Assembly: GCA_043497085.1 (NCBI GenBank)
Contig: JBIEKI010000031.1
Length of the DNA: 9,001 nucleotides
DNA from: Thalassobacillus sp043497085
GTDB taxonomy: Bacteria > Bacillota > Bacilli > Bacillales > Halobacillaceae
Reading direction: 5' to 3' (one strand)
The notes under the pieces are model-generated. The model ran no database searches and was not told the DNA's origin. It saw only the letters and a program-made list of their open reading frames with translations. The translations under genes and the position numbers were made by a program. Below, piece by piece: positions 1 to 6,199 of this stretch (the stretch's first letter is position 1; the number at the start of each line of letters is the position of its first letter).

Positions 1-36
1 AGAACATAAAGATCCTATTTCTTTAATTTCAGTCAT
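1..36 (-). CDS. 5' end of an unidentified gene running off the left edge
   Basis: An ATG at 36-34 on the minus strand opens a frame (M-T-E-I-K-E-I-G-S-L-C-S) that leaves the window after 12 codons. The upstream bases carry AAAGGA and TGGGGA, the latter 5 nt before the ATG, a reasonable ribosome binding site. It sits about 85 bp downstream, in transcription sense, of the first repeat core, the same spacing and orientation as other genes here. Too little protein is visible to name a family. This is probably the next unit of the array. Confidence 0.45.
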   Translation of the reverse strand, partial: MTEIKEIGSLCS

Positions 37-98
37 ACAAGTCCCCATTCCTTTTTCAGATTGTATTTATTAATAAAATGACCTTTTCCCATACAAAA

Positions 99-176
99 AA
101 AGCATGTCTTATTCAAGATTTGCCCCCTTATGCGGAAGACTCGGTTTCAAGATAATCTAATAAACTTACATGATAT
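99..176 (-). repeat. Inter-gene repeat, copy 1 (divergent)
   Basis: The core at 121-154 reads TGCCCCCTTAT, then GCGGAAGACTCGGTTTCAAG, then ATA, so it differs from the consensus at several positions. It lies directly after the end of the DinB remnant and before the partial gene at 36-1. No clear left motif or right palindrome is left, which suggests an older or decaying copy. Confidence 0.7.
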
Positions 177-652
177 TCAGTGAAATAATGAATTATTCTT
201 TTGACAACATTTTCTAATTATTCTTATTTGCCCTCTATGATTGATTTCATCTTCAAATACGTGAAACCAAATAAAGTAGTTATTAGATGGATTATTATCC
301 CATAACCTGTTTTCGTATAACCAATCATCAGTCAACGTTGCAAATTTCTGAAGTGTTCTATGTCTAACTTCTTCAAGTTTTGTGATATAAAATTCTAATG
401 AATATCTTTTCTTCCTTTTTCCCCAAGACTATATGGAGATCCCCATTCCAACATTTCATGCTCATTTGGTCTTCGGCCATCAAAAATTTCTATTTGAAAT
501 CCTTTCTCTACAGCAGATATATGTAATAAAAGGGCTCCAATACTATTCCCCTCCTTACTTGGTAAAAAATCCAATTCGGAGGTTGTTAGTCCTAATATTT
601 CTGGAGTACTTGTAATCAAGATAAAACAGGACTCCCAACTAAGGATTACCAT
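177..652 (-). pseudogene. DinB-family (DUF664-like) protein, frameshifted and lacking its N-terminus
   Basis: Two adjacent minus-strand frames together give a nearly whole DinB-type four-helix protein. Frame 1 (652-395) encodes TPEILGLTTSELDFLPSKEG, then a conserved GALLLHISAVEKGFQ helix and a GRRPNEHEMLEWG stretch, and stops at TAG 397-395. The next frame, from 398 to 177, continues without a stop as LEFYITKLEEVRHRTLQKF and later NYFIWFHVFEDEINHRGQI. The HVFEDEINHRGQ motif supplies two of the usual metal-binding histidines and the LLLH helix the third. The break near 398 is a one-base frame change, possibly with loss of a few codons. Upstream of the apparent ATG the frame meets a stop at 676-674, and about 20 N-terminal residues expected for the family are missing or degraded. 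Family members are bacillithiol-dependent or metal-dependent transferases and hydrolases. No repeat separates it from the MFS gene, so both belong to one unit. Confidence 0.75.
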
Positions 653-725
653 GAAGTTTGCAATGTAAAAGGATTAATTTACTTCCCATAAACCTTCATT
701 TGTTTCAGTCTCATATACGGGTTCA

Positions 726-1940
726 TCAAACTTTTTTCTCAAAGTAAAAACTCATCAAACACAATGCGCCTGTAACTAAAAGAATTAAAAATGAACCAAT
801 AATTACAGCTAACTTAATAGATAATAATTGAGCAGCTATACCAATAGAAATAGTTGCTACTATGATAATAAACGCTTCGATAAGACCATAAATACTTCCT
901 ACCCTCCCCATAACATTAACAGGAATATTATTTTGATAGAAGGTGTGAAAGCCTGTATTTGCAAATGCAAGTGAAAATGATAGCACTACAAACCCTAACG
1001 CAGCTATTTCAAAACTTGATGAAAAAGCGTAAACAATATATCCAACGGAAACAAATAACGGTCCCAACCCAATCAATAATGAAGTAGATATTTTCTTAAC
1101 AAATAAGGTGTTTACAACTGCGCCCACTGCAATACCAACCCCTGCAATACTTACCAAAAAGCCATACTCCGAATCAGATAACTGTAAAACCTCCTTAGAG
1201 AAAGCTGCTTCGAGTGAATCTAAAGCCGTAGCCATTACCATCATCAGGCTAAACAAGAAATAGATCACCATTACAAAAGGAAAGTTATGAGTGAAAATCC
1301 TAACTATATTCCAGTCCTTCTTTAGAAGCCCGAAGGATAGGTCAGGAAAACTTTTTTGTTTCCATGTTGAATCATCTAGTTGGGGGAGTAATAAGGTAAT
1401 TAATCCTGATCCTAAAAATGTTAATGCATTTATATAGATTGCCATGTAAGGAGTTCCTAACATAAAAAGCAGACCAGCTATGGCAGGACCAATCAGAAAG
1501 CCACCAGAATCAATTAGACTTCTAAGGGAATTAAACCTTTTTCTCTTTTCTGAAGGTATCAATTTAGTTATGTATGTCATAGAAGTAGGCTCGAAAACTG
1601 AACTTCCCATATTGATTAAGAAAACAACCAAATAAATCAGCCAAAGGGATGATATCGAAGGAAGAATAAAGATTAGAACTGCCCTTACTAAATCCAACCT
1701 CACCATAAGGTCTCGCTGATTCAGACGGTCTATGATGGTTCCAGACCAGAAGTTAGTGAATATTGTCGCTAAAGGCTTTAGAATGTATAGGGCTGCCACA
1801 GCGAGAGGTGAACCCGTCATATCTAAAACAATCAAATTCAATGCAATTAAATAGATCCAATCCCCTATATTTGATAATCCGATACCGAATAATAGGAGAA
1901 AGGGGTTCTTCCACGAATAAAATACTTTCTTTATATCCAC
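726..1940 (-). CDS. MFS transporter (MFS_3/EntS-like exporter), T-box controlled
   Basis: The 404-residue product is a twelve-helix major facilitator protein of the inner membrane, probably a drug or metabolite exporter. The loop between helices 2 and 3 has the MFS motif A pattern at about residues 67-87 (G67, D71-R72, R76, R81, R86-A87). The start is GTG at 1940, chosen because AAGGAGG lies 7 nt upstream at 1954-1948 and the N-terminus fits the family. A T-box leader with its own terminator lies immediately upstream, so expression should rise when a particular tRNA is uncharged. The C-terminus may be cut: the coding strand has six A's (positions 737-732) just before the stop, and removing one base would extend the protein in frame with ...KKFDEPVYETETNEGLWEVN to a TAA at 676-674. 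The substrate cannot be read from the sequence. Confidence 0.9.
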   Translation of the reverse strand: MDIKKVFYSWKNPFLLLFGIGLSNIGDWIYLIALNLIVLDMTGSPLAVAALYILKPLATIFTNFWSGTIIDRLNQRDLMVRLDLVRAVLIFILPSISSLWLIYLVVFLINMGSSVFEPTSMTYITKLIPSEKRKRFNSLRSLIDSGGFLIGPAIAGLLFMLGTPYMAIYINALTFLGSGLITLLLPQLDDSTWKQKSFPDLSFGLLKKDWNIVRIFTHNFPFVMVIYFLFSLMMVMATALDSLEAAFSKEVLQLSDSEYGFLVSIAGVGIAVGAVVNTLFVKKISTSLLIGLGPLFVSVGYIVYAFSSSFEIAALGFVVLSFSLAFANTGFHTFYQNNIPVNVMGRVGSIYGLIEAFIIIVATISIGIAAQLLSIKLAVIIGSFLILLVTGALCLMSFYFEKKV

Positions 1941-1993
1941 ACCAAATCCTCCTTCATTATTGACTGTTTATCAGTAAAATGATTTTGGTAAAT

Positions 1994-2036
1994 AAAAAAA
2001 TCCCACCCCCAAGACATGTGTCTTGGGGGCGAGATT
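1994..2036 (-). terminator. T-box intrinsic terminator
   Basis: Minus strand: the stem CCCCCAAGAC / GTCTTGGGGG with an ACAT loop is extended by AATCTCG against TGGGATT to about 17 bp, followed by a run of T. The 5' arm overlaps the antiterminator strand of the T-box, so the two folds exclude each other. Confidence 0.93.
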
Positions 2037-2289
2037 GTATTTTATCGCGGTGCCACCCCAGTTTATTAATATGTCACCATATTAATCTTGTCGGGTACTA
2101 CAGACTTTATCGTTGTTTATACCCTAGCTCTATAACGGGAGCTCCCGTCACACTATCCCCTTCAAAAGGTTCCAATATGATGCTCTGAGGCTTGGTTCAG
2201 TAAACAATTCCTACCCCTTCTCACCTAACGGGGCTCTCTGGTAAGAAAATTGATTTACCTACTCTTCTCTTCATCGCAGTTAGATATTT
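1994..2289 (-). ncRNA. T-box leader (tRNA-sensing riboswitch) of the MFS gene, probable Gln specifier
   Basis: The minus strand has the full T-box layout. Stem I starts near 2285 with GATGAAGAGAAGAGTAGG, which contains the AGTA loop-E strand. A distal CCCC/GGGG stem carries the GGTGAGAA apical loop. The opposite loop-E strand is GAA at 2198-2196. The T-box proper, GGGGTGGCACCGCG, is at 2059-2046, and its antiterminator partner ATCTCGCCCC lies just downstream. By the glyQS register (GAA, one base, specifier) the codon is CAA at 2194-2192, glutamine. The bulge TGGC needs a tRNA ending GCCA, which from memory fits Bacillus tRNA-Gln (and tRNA-Asn) and argues against the out-of-register readings CCA (Pro) and AAG (Lys). 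The class is certain. The amino acid is an inference. Confidence 0.95.
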
Positions 2290-2295
2290 CTCTAC

Positions 2296-2324
2296 ATTAT
2301 CCTTTTATCTACCAAATTTGTAAA
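2296..2324 (-). promoter_or_regulatory. Sigma-A-type promoter of the T-box/MFS transcript
   Basis: Minus strand TTTACA (2324-2319), a 17 nt spacer and GATAAT (2301-2296). Transcription would start near 2289, at the foot of T-box stem I, which supports the assignment. Confidence 0.7.
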
Positions 2325-2360
2325 TAGTTTTTTTAAAACGGTTCTCAAACCTGTGTCTTC

Positions 2361-2465
2361 AACAAACCTATCCATTTCTTAAGTAGAGAAAAAGGCGATT
2401 AATTCTTATTGAATAATCGCCCCCGTTTGTTGAACTATTGAATTCAAGATAAAGTTCCAACTTTT
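2361..2465 (-). repeat. Inter-gene repeat, copy 2 (divergent, terminator-bearing)
   Basis: The core at 2417-2451 keeps CGCCCCC at one end and GAATTCAAGATA at the other, but the middle has diverged. The left part (AAACCTATCCATTTCTTAAG, then the A-run and GGCGATT) aligns well with the left part of copy 5. It lies between the SRPBCC gene and the T-box promoter. Confidence 0.65.
2389..2421 (-). terminator. Intrinsic terminator after the SRPBCC gene, inside repeat copy 2
   Basis: Minus strand: GGCGATTA (2421-2414) pairs perfectly with TAATCGCC (2401-2394) around a 12 nt loop, followed by TTTTT (2393-2389). The hairpin belongs to the repeat and so would insulate the T-box unit from upstream transcription. 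Confidence 0.7.
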
Positions 2466-2503
2466 TCAAAAGTAAACTTTCAAACCAGGCAACGATTTGA
2501 TTC

Positions 2504-2986
2504 CTAGTATTTATTACGCTCAAAGGCTTCCTGATAATATTCCCTTAGTTCAGTAGCATTACCTTTCCATTCAACTGGATGTCCATTCACTATCTGTTGA
2601 AAGACACCCAAGCACCGGTGCCATCCTGCAGCGGTATTAACTGCCCATGAATCGTCGTCAAAAGTATGGGTGAAGATCATTCGAGAACCTTTATCCTCTT
2701 CCTGTAAAGAGATGTTTACCAGATCACCTTCTTCACGGAAACCAAATACATATGGCTCTTCTAACTCTGTGATAGTAGCCTTATATGTTGTACCTTCACC
2801 ATCATCGAAGCCAATTTCGCCACCAAGTCTTAGATCCAATTTCCCTGTAGCAAAAGGATACCATTGGGAGAAGTAATTAGAAGTTGTGAGGACACGGAAA
2901 ACTTCTTCTGGATTTTGAGGGAAAAATCGCTCAAATCTTAAAGCATAACGACCATGTGATTCATGTAATGTACCATATTCATTCAT
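2504..2986 (-). CDS. SRPBCC/AHSA1-family protein
   Basis: The 160-residue product has the N-terminal signature of the AHSA1 (activator of Hsp90 ATPase homologue) branch of the START/Bet v1 superfamily: LRFERFFPQNPEEVFRVLTT, then W42-YPF, then DLRLGGEIGF at about residues 51-60. These proteins form a helix-grip fold with a hydrophobic cavity. Many Bacillus members have no assigned ligand and are thought to bind lipids or small toxic molecules. It is cytoplasmic, with no signal peptide. The start is ATG at 2986, with AAAGGAGGA at 3003-2994 ideally placed. A hairpin with a T-run follows the stop within repeat copy 2, so it is probably transcribed alone. Its neighbours do not indicate a pathway. 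The fold is secure and the function unknown. Confidence 0.88.
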   Translation of the reverse strand: MNEYGTLHESHGRYALRFERFFPQNPEEVFRVLTTSNYFSQWYPFATGKLDLRLGGEIGFDDGEGTTYKATITELEEPYVFGFREEGDLVNISLQEEDKGSRMIFTHTFDDDSWAVNTAAGWHRCLGVFQQIVNGHPVEWKGNATELREYYQEAFERNKY

Positions 2987-3030
2987 TATTTATTCCTCCT
3001 TTACTTTTTCCTGAATTCTTTCTGAAACTT

Positions 3031-3130
3031 GTTATTACTCCATTGTATTTATTGAGCAATTGCCCCTATTATGGAAGACTTGATTTCGAGACATCTTTCA
3101 TTAGATCTTTAACATACTCCCCGTCAGTGG
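3031..3130 (-). repeat. Inter-gene repeat, copy 3
   Basis: The core at 3061-3093 reads TGCCCCTATTATG then GAAGACTTGATTTCGAGACA, a near-consensus copy. The left motif is reduced to TTATTACTCCATTG and the right motif to AACATACTCCCCGTCAG, where the palindrome is lost. The right end runs to within about 15 bp of the stop codon of the membrane-protein gene. Confidence 0.88.
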
Positions 3131-3142
3131 AAGATGATCTTT

Positions 3143-3421
3143 TTATGCTTGTTGGAACCCATACATCGCCATAAAGACTAAAAATGTAGATAAAAGCACC
3201 CCTAAGACATTCATCAAAACAAGGCTAATTTTGACCTTGCCTTTAATCCCAGTTAAAGCAAATATTAAGCCCAAAATCCCTAAAATCAAAGGTAAAAAGA
3301 TGCTTATATTTATTACAGCAACATAGAGTGCATTACCCCATTTAGTCAAACCAGCTAATAGTGGAAAAACAGCCAAAATAAAAAAAGATATTGATAATAT
3401 TGAACAACACTTTTTTGTCAT
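3143..3421 (-). CDS. Small membrane protein, three predicted helices
   Basis: I do not recognise a named family. The 92-residue protein begins MTKKCC and is almost entirely hydrophobic. Predicted membrane helices lie at about residues 7-24, 34-57 (with a GILGLIFALTG stretch) and 65-88, and the basic link GIKGKVK between the last two suggests a cytoplasmic loop. Composition and length resemble small DUF-type integral membrane proteins common in Bacillus. The start is ATG at 3421, with GAGAGGGAG about 7 nt upstream. The stop is TAA at 3145-3143. Repeat copies lie on both sides, so it is a single-gene unit. An accessory or immunity role is possible but nothing in the sequence shows it. Confidence 0.75.
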   Translation of the reverse strand: MTKKCCSILSISFFILAVFPLLAGLTKWGNALYVAVINISIFLPLILGILGLIFALTGIKGKVKISLVLMNVLGVLLSTFLVFMAMYGFQQA

Positions 3422-3454
3422 AATTAGTCTCCCTCTCTAATTTTTATTCAATTA

Positions 3455-3573
3455 AACTGCCCTGTTAGTGAAAATCCGATCGTCCATATTGAACAATCGC
3501 CCCCTATAACAGAAGACTTGATTTAGAGATATTTTGAAGTGGATCTTCAACTAACATCACCGTTTCTTGAATA
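3455..3573 (-). repeat. Inter-gene repeat, copy 4 (nearly complete)
   Basis: The left motif is AAACTGCCCTGTTAGTGAAAA. The core at 3498-3531 reads CGCCCCCTATAACA then GAAGACTTGATTTAGAGATA. The right hairpin at 3546-3571 pairs TTCAACTAA with TTTCTTGAA, with two mismatches near the loop side. One of the best copies for defining the full element of about 115-120 bp. Confidence 0.9.
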
Positions 3574-3592
3574 ATGCTCATGAATGGTGACG

Positions 3593-4045
3593 CTAAGAAG
3601 TTAATTGTTTTATGTACGGATTTATATAACTTCGATATTCTTCAGTTAGTCCTTTTGGTAATTCATTGAGCTTAAAATACTGAACCTCAAATGATTCTGT
3701 ATTATCAATTTCGATATATCCTTTTACTTCCTTTGTAAAATAAACAGCAGTTACTGAATAAAGTTCATCTCCATTTGATACTTTAAAATAATAATCTTGC
3801 CCTGAAAAAACACCTAACAGTTTTAATTCTCCTATATCAAGTCCAGTTTCTTCTTTCACTTCTCTTCGTGCAGTATCTTCTAAACTTTCCCCTAATTCCA
3901 TAAGTCCACCAGGCAATCCCCAACCACCATCAGTTCTATGTTGTAATAATAGTTCATTATTCTCGTTTAATATTAAAACCACAGAACCTGTGAGTATTAA
4001 AGGTCTATGGCCGACTAATTTTCTCAAATCTTTAACATAATCCAT
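3593..4045 (-). CDS. NUDIX hydrolase
   Basis: The 150-residue product carries a perfect Nudix box (G-x5-E-x7-REUxEExGU) at residues 47-69: G47, E53, then R61-E62-V-K-E65-E66-T-G68-L69. E62, E65 and E66 are the expected metal ligands and catalytic glutamates, so the enzyme should hydrolyse a nucleoside diphosphate linked to another moiety using Mg2+. The N-terminus (MDYVKDLRKLVGHRPLILTG) matches a common Bacillus subgroup of single-domain Nudix proteins, often annotated as ADP-ribose pyrophosphatase-like. The real substrate cannot be deduced. It is cytoplasmic. The start is ATG at 4045, with GGAGGAA at 4057-4051. The unit lies between repeat copies 5 and 4, with a terminator-like hairpin upstream in copy 5, so it either has an unseen promoter or depends on read-through. 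Confidence 0.95.
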   Translation of the reverse strand: MDYVKDLRKLVGHRPLILTGSVVLILNENNELLLQHRTDGGWGLPGGLMELGESLEDTARREVKEETGLDIGELKLLGVFSGQDYYFKVSNGDELYSVTAVYFTKEVKGYIEIDNTESFEVQYFKLNELPKGLTEEYRSYINPYIKQLTS

Positions 4046-4082
4046 TGTCTTTCCTCCATTTTAGCAATTTCTTCACCAATAA

Positions 4083-4201
4083 ACCTGCCATTTAATAAGA
4101 AAAGGCGAATTCCCTTGTTGAGCATTTGCCCCCTATTATGGAAGACTTGATTTCGAGATATTGAAGCACAGATCTTTAACTAACGCACCCGTTTGTTTAA
4201 G
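4083..4201 (-). repeat. Inter-gene repeat, copy 5 (full consensus)
   Basis: The left motif is AACCTGCCATTTAATAAG, followed by the terminator hairpin. The core at 4127-4160 reads TGCCCCCTATTATG then GAAGACTTGATTTCGAGATA. The right palindrome at 4174-4201 pairs CTTTAACTAA with TTTGTTTAAG, with two mismatches, around CGCACCCG. This is the clearest reference copy. Confidence 0.93.
4098..4130 (-). terminator. Terminator-like hairpin inside repeat copy 5
   Basis: Minus strand GGCAAAT (4130-4124) faces ATTCGCC (4110-4104) with one mismatch, followed by TTTT (4103-4100) and a T-rich stretch. It occupies the same position in the repeat as the hairpin of copy 2. Confidence 0.5.
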
Positions 4202-4209
4202 AATATTTT

Positions 4210-4698
4210 TTATGGATTAACTAAAGAACCATCAGGTTGTCCGATCACAAATTTTTGCAAAAGACTTGATGTTATAACATCTCCATTCAGCTCCGTTATC
4301 GATACTTTAATAGCACCCTTAGTAATCATTTTCTTTAATTCGTCCTGATTAACTGATTTTTTTAAAAATAGATTGTTTCCTACGAAAAAAGAATCTTGAT
4401 CCTTAAAATCTTCATTACTATTAAAGATATCTCGACTATCAAACGTTACCTTATAATCTTTATCTACTATCGACTTTAATTCGTCTGTTAATTCTAAGGT
4501 TATCAAAAATGGAGCACTTGTTCCTTGGTGGTCATATTCTAACCAAACAGTAGGTGCCAATAATTTATTGTCTTCCTCGTTAACATAAGCTACAAAACTT
4601 TCATCTTCTTGGATGCTTATCTTTTTCTGCTCATCTACGTTATCGCTGCATCCCAAAAGTAGTATTAATGTTAATAAACTTAAGATTTTAATCTTCAA
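4210..4698 (-). CDS. Putative lipoprotein, family unknown
   Basis: The 162-residue product begins with a type II signal peptide: MKIK, a hydrophobic run to L15, then lipobox L-L-G-C with C17 as the lipidated residue. The mature part is acidic, with segments such as VWLEYDHQGTSAPFLITLEL and KGAIKVSITEL that suggest a small beta-rich extracytoplasmic domain anchored to the outer face of the membrane. I do not recognise a family. The start is TTG at 4698, preceded by GGGGGAG only 4 nt away. No better start preserves the lysine-rich head of the signal peptide. It stands alone between repeat copies 6 and 5. Its architecture, not its sequence, resembles the lipoprotein at 8776-8171. Confidence 0.8.
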   Translation of the reverse strand: MKIKILSLLTLILLLGCSDNVDEQKKISIQEDESFVAYVNEEDNKLLAPTVWLEYDHQGTSAPFLITLELTDELKSIVDKDYKVTFDSRDIFNSNEDFKDQDSFFVGNNLFLKKSVNQDELKKMITKGAIKVSITELNGDVITSSLLQKFVIGQPDGSLVNP

Positions 4699-4721
4699 AA
4701 AACTCCCCCTACATCCTTCAA

Positions 4722-4825
4722 TTTACCTGTCCATTAGTGAATAAGCGTTCGTATATATTAAACAATAGCCCCCTTTTCTTGAAGACTTTAAATCGAGATA
4801 CTTAATAAACTTATAGGGTATAAAA
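4722..4825 (-). repeat. Inter-gene repeat, copy 6
   Basis: The left motif is ACCTGTCCATTAGTGAATAAG. The core at 4767-4800 reads AGCCCCCTTTTCTT then GAAGACTTTAAATCGAGATA, differing at three sites in the second half. The right palindrome is degenerate (ACTTAATAAACTTATAGGG). It ends just before the stop of the MFS gene at 4831. Confidence 0.85.
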
Positions 4826-4830
4826 AAGGT

Positions 4831-6036
4831 TTAAGCAACTTTTTTAAACATCGCCTTAAGTTGTTTATGCTGGGCTTGTTTAAGTGCTAGTATTGTTGTA
4901 ATAAATACAGGTATTAGAAGAGCGATATAAATTCCATTTACCCCGTAGATGTTAGCTACCCAACCTAATATTGGTGCACCGATAACCACAGACCCTTGGT
5001 TACAAATCATTCGATAACTTGCCATTCTACCATGGTACTCTTTATCTGTTGCCATTTGTTGAACAGACTGTAATAAAACCCTTATCCATGTGGTACCTAA
5101 ACCAATAAGAAATACACCAATAAAAGCAACATATATAATCGGGGCGAAACCAACTAGTAATAACCCTAAGAATACAACCATCAAAGAACGAATAGAAAGG
5201 TAATTTTGATTTGTATTCCACCACCATGTACCAAGGATTCCTGCAATTACACCACCTGTTGAGAGCGAGGCATCCAAAAAACCATAAATCATAACGGTTT
5301 GTTCAAGGTATTCCTTGGTATAGACCGATAAAAATGCAATGCTTGTATGAAATACAAGTTGACCCACAAACATTATTCCAAACAAATTAAATAAAAATGT
5401 ATTCCTTTTCAGGTATTGAAATCCACCTATTAAATCGGTAATTATGGACTTGTTATCATCTTCTGAAGGAGATATGTTAGTATCTCTTTTTACTAGCATT
5501 AAGGAAAATGTCGATAAAACAAAAAATATTAGTACAATCCACATAGAGAAAGTTTCAGATGTTAAGCCTATAATAACTCCACCGGTAGAAGCACCTAATA
5601 AACCTCCAATAATTGCAGCCGATCCAGATTGTGAATATACTTTAGGAAGTTCACTTTTCGTGAATATCTCAGCAATAAAAGCTTGTACAGACGGTCTAAA
5701 TAAAGATCCCATAAGTTGAATAATCATATGCGTTATAATAACCATCCATGGTGTTAGAATTTCAAAAACGATTGTAGTAGTAATAAGTAATAAGGAAATT
5801 GCACTTATTACGTTAGCTAATATAGTTAATATTTTCCGGTCAAATCGATCAACAATTACGCCAAATATTAGATTCATAAATAAACTAGGTATAAAACCAA
5901 TACCAACTAATAAACCTGTGTACATTGCATCATTAGTCATTTTATATAAAATCCAGGTAATTATGATGAAATACATAGCTCTCCCAAACTCTGCCAGGAA
6001 GAAGCCACTCCATATATATTTTAGGTTATGAAACAT
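4831..6036 (-). CDS. MFS transporter (second, unrelated to the T-box one)
   Basis: The 401-residue inner-membrane protein has the twelve-helix MFS pattern. Motif A lies between helices 2 and 3 at about residues 59-68 (G59-VIVD63-R64-FDRK). The N-terminus (FLAEFGRAMYFIIITWILY) and the VDRFDRK loop resemble MFS_3-type macrolide and multidrug exporters of Bacillus. The central cytoplasmic loop is at about residues 187-215, where the charged SPSEDDNK stretch lies. The start is ATG at 6036, with GGGGG 7 nt upstream. A candidate promoter lies at 6108-6079. It shares the superfamily with the product at 1940-726 but the two differ clearly in sequence, so this is not a recent duplication. Proton-coupled export is likely. 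The substrate is unknown. Confidence 0.92.
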   Translation of the reverse strand: MFHNLKYIWSGFFLAEFGRAMYFIIITWILYKMTNDAMYTGLLVGIGFIPSLFMNLIFGVIVDRFDRKILTILANVISAISLLLITTTIVFEILTPWMVIITHMIIQLMGSLFRPSVQAFIAEIFTKSELPKVYSQSGSAAIIGGLLGASTGGVIIGLTSETFSMWIVLIFFVLSTFSLMLVKRDTNISPSEDDNKSIITDLIGGFQYLKRNTFLFNLFGIMFVGQLVFHTSIAFLSVYTKEYLEQTVMIYGFLDASLSTGGVIAGILGTWWWNTNQNYLSIRSLMVVFLGLLLVGFAPIIYVAFIGVFLIGLGTTWIRVLLQSVQQMATDKEYHGRMASYRMICNQGSVVIGAPILGWVANIYGVNGIYIALLIPVFITTILALKQAQHKQLKAMFKKVA

Positions 6037-6078
6037 GGTTATGCCCCCATAAATAGCCTATAAGCTAAATCTCTACAA

Positions 6079-6108
6079 TATAAAATAATGTTCCCATCGT
6101 TTATGTAA
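6079..6108 (-). promoter_or_regulatory. Candidate promoter of the second MFS gene
   Basis: Minus strand TTACAT (6108-6103), an 18 nt spacer and TTTATA (6084-6079), in the unusually long (about 90 bp) stretch between repeat copy 7 and the gene. The match is moderate and the region is AT-rich. Confidence 0.3.
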
Positions 6109-6125
6109 TTTAAGAAATGACATAG

Positions 6126-6198
6126 AGTGCTGTTTTATGATCACCATATTAAATTATAGCCCCCTTTAACAGAAGACTTGATTTCGAGATATCTTATA
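6126..6198 (-). repeat. Inter-gene repeat, copy 7 (right end missing)
   Basis: The left motif is GTGCTGTTTTATGATCAC. The core at 6158-6191 reads AGCCCCCTTTAACA then GAAGACTTGATTTCGAGATA, full consensus. The palindrome is absent: the methyltransferase stop codon comes only about 8 bp after the core, so the gene end has replaced it. Confidence 0.9.
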
Positions 6199-6199
6199 A

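Noticed and set aside
433..615. Plus-strand ORF of 60 codons
   Set aside because: It is antisense to the DinB remnant, which has clear family motifs.
1979..2188. Plus-strand ORF of 69 codons
   Set aside because: It is antisense to the T-box leader and terminator, whose structure explains the sequence.
2956..3174. Plus-strand ORF of 72 codons
   Set aside because: It crosses the SRPBCC start, repeat copy 3 and the end of the membrane-protein gene, and has no ribosome binding site.
3455..4201. Simple MITE insertions
   Set aside because: The terminal inverted repeats would suit a MITE, but one copy per gene, constant orientation and no visible target-site duplications are not expected from random insertion. 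It remains possible as an origin.
5444..5719. Plus-strand ORF of 91 codons within the second MFS gene
   Set aside because: It is a shadow frame of a well-supported transporter and has no recognisable protein pattern.
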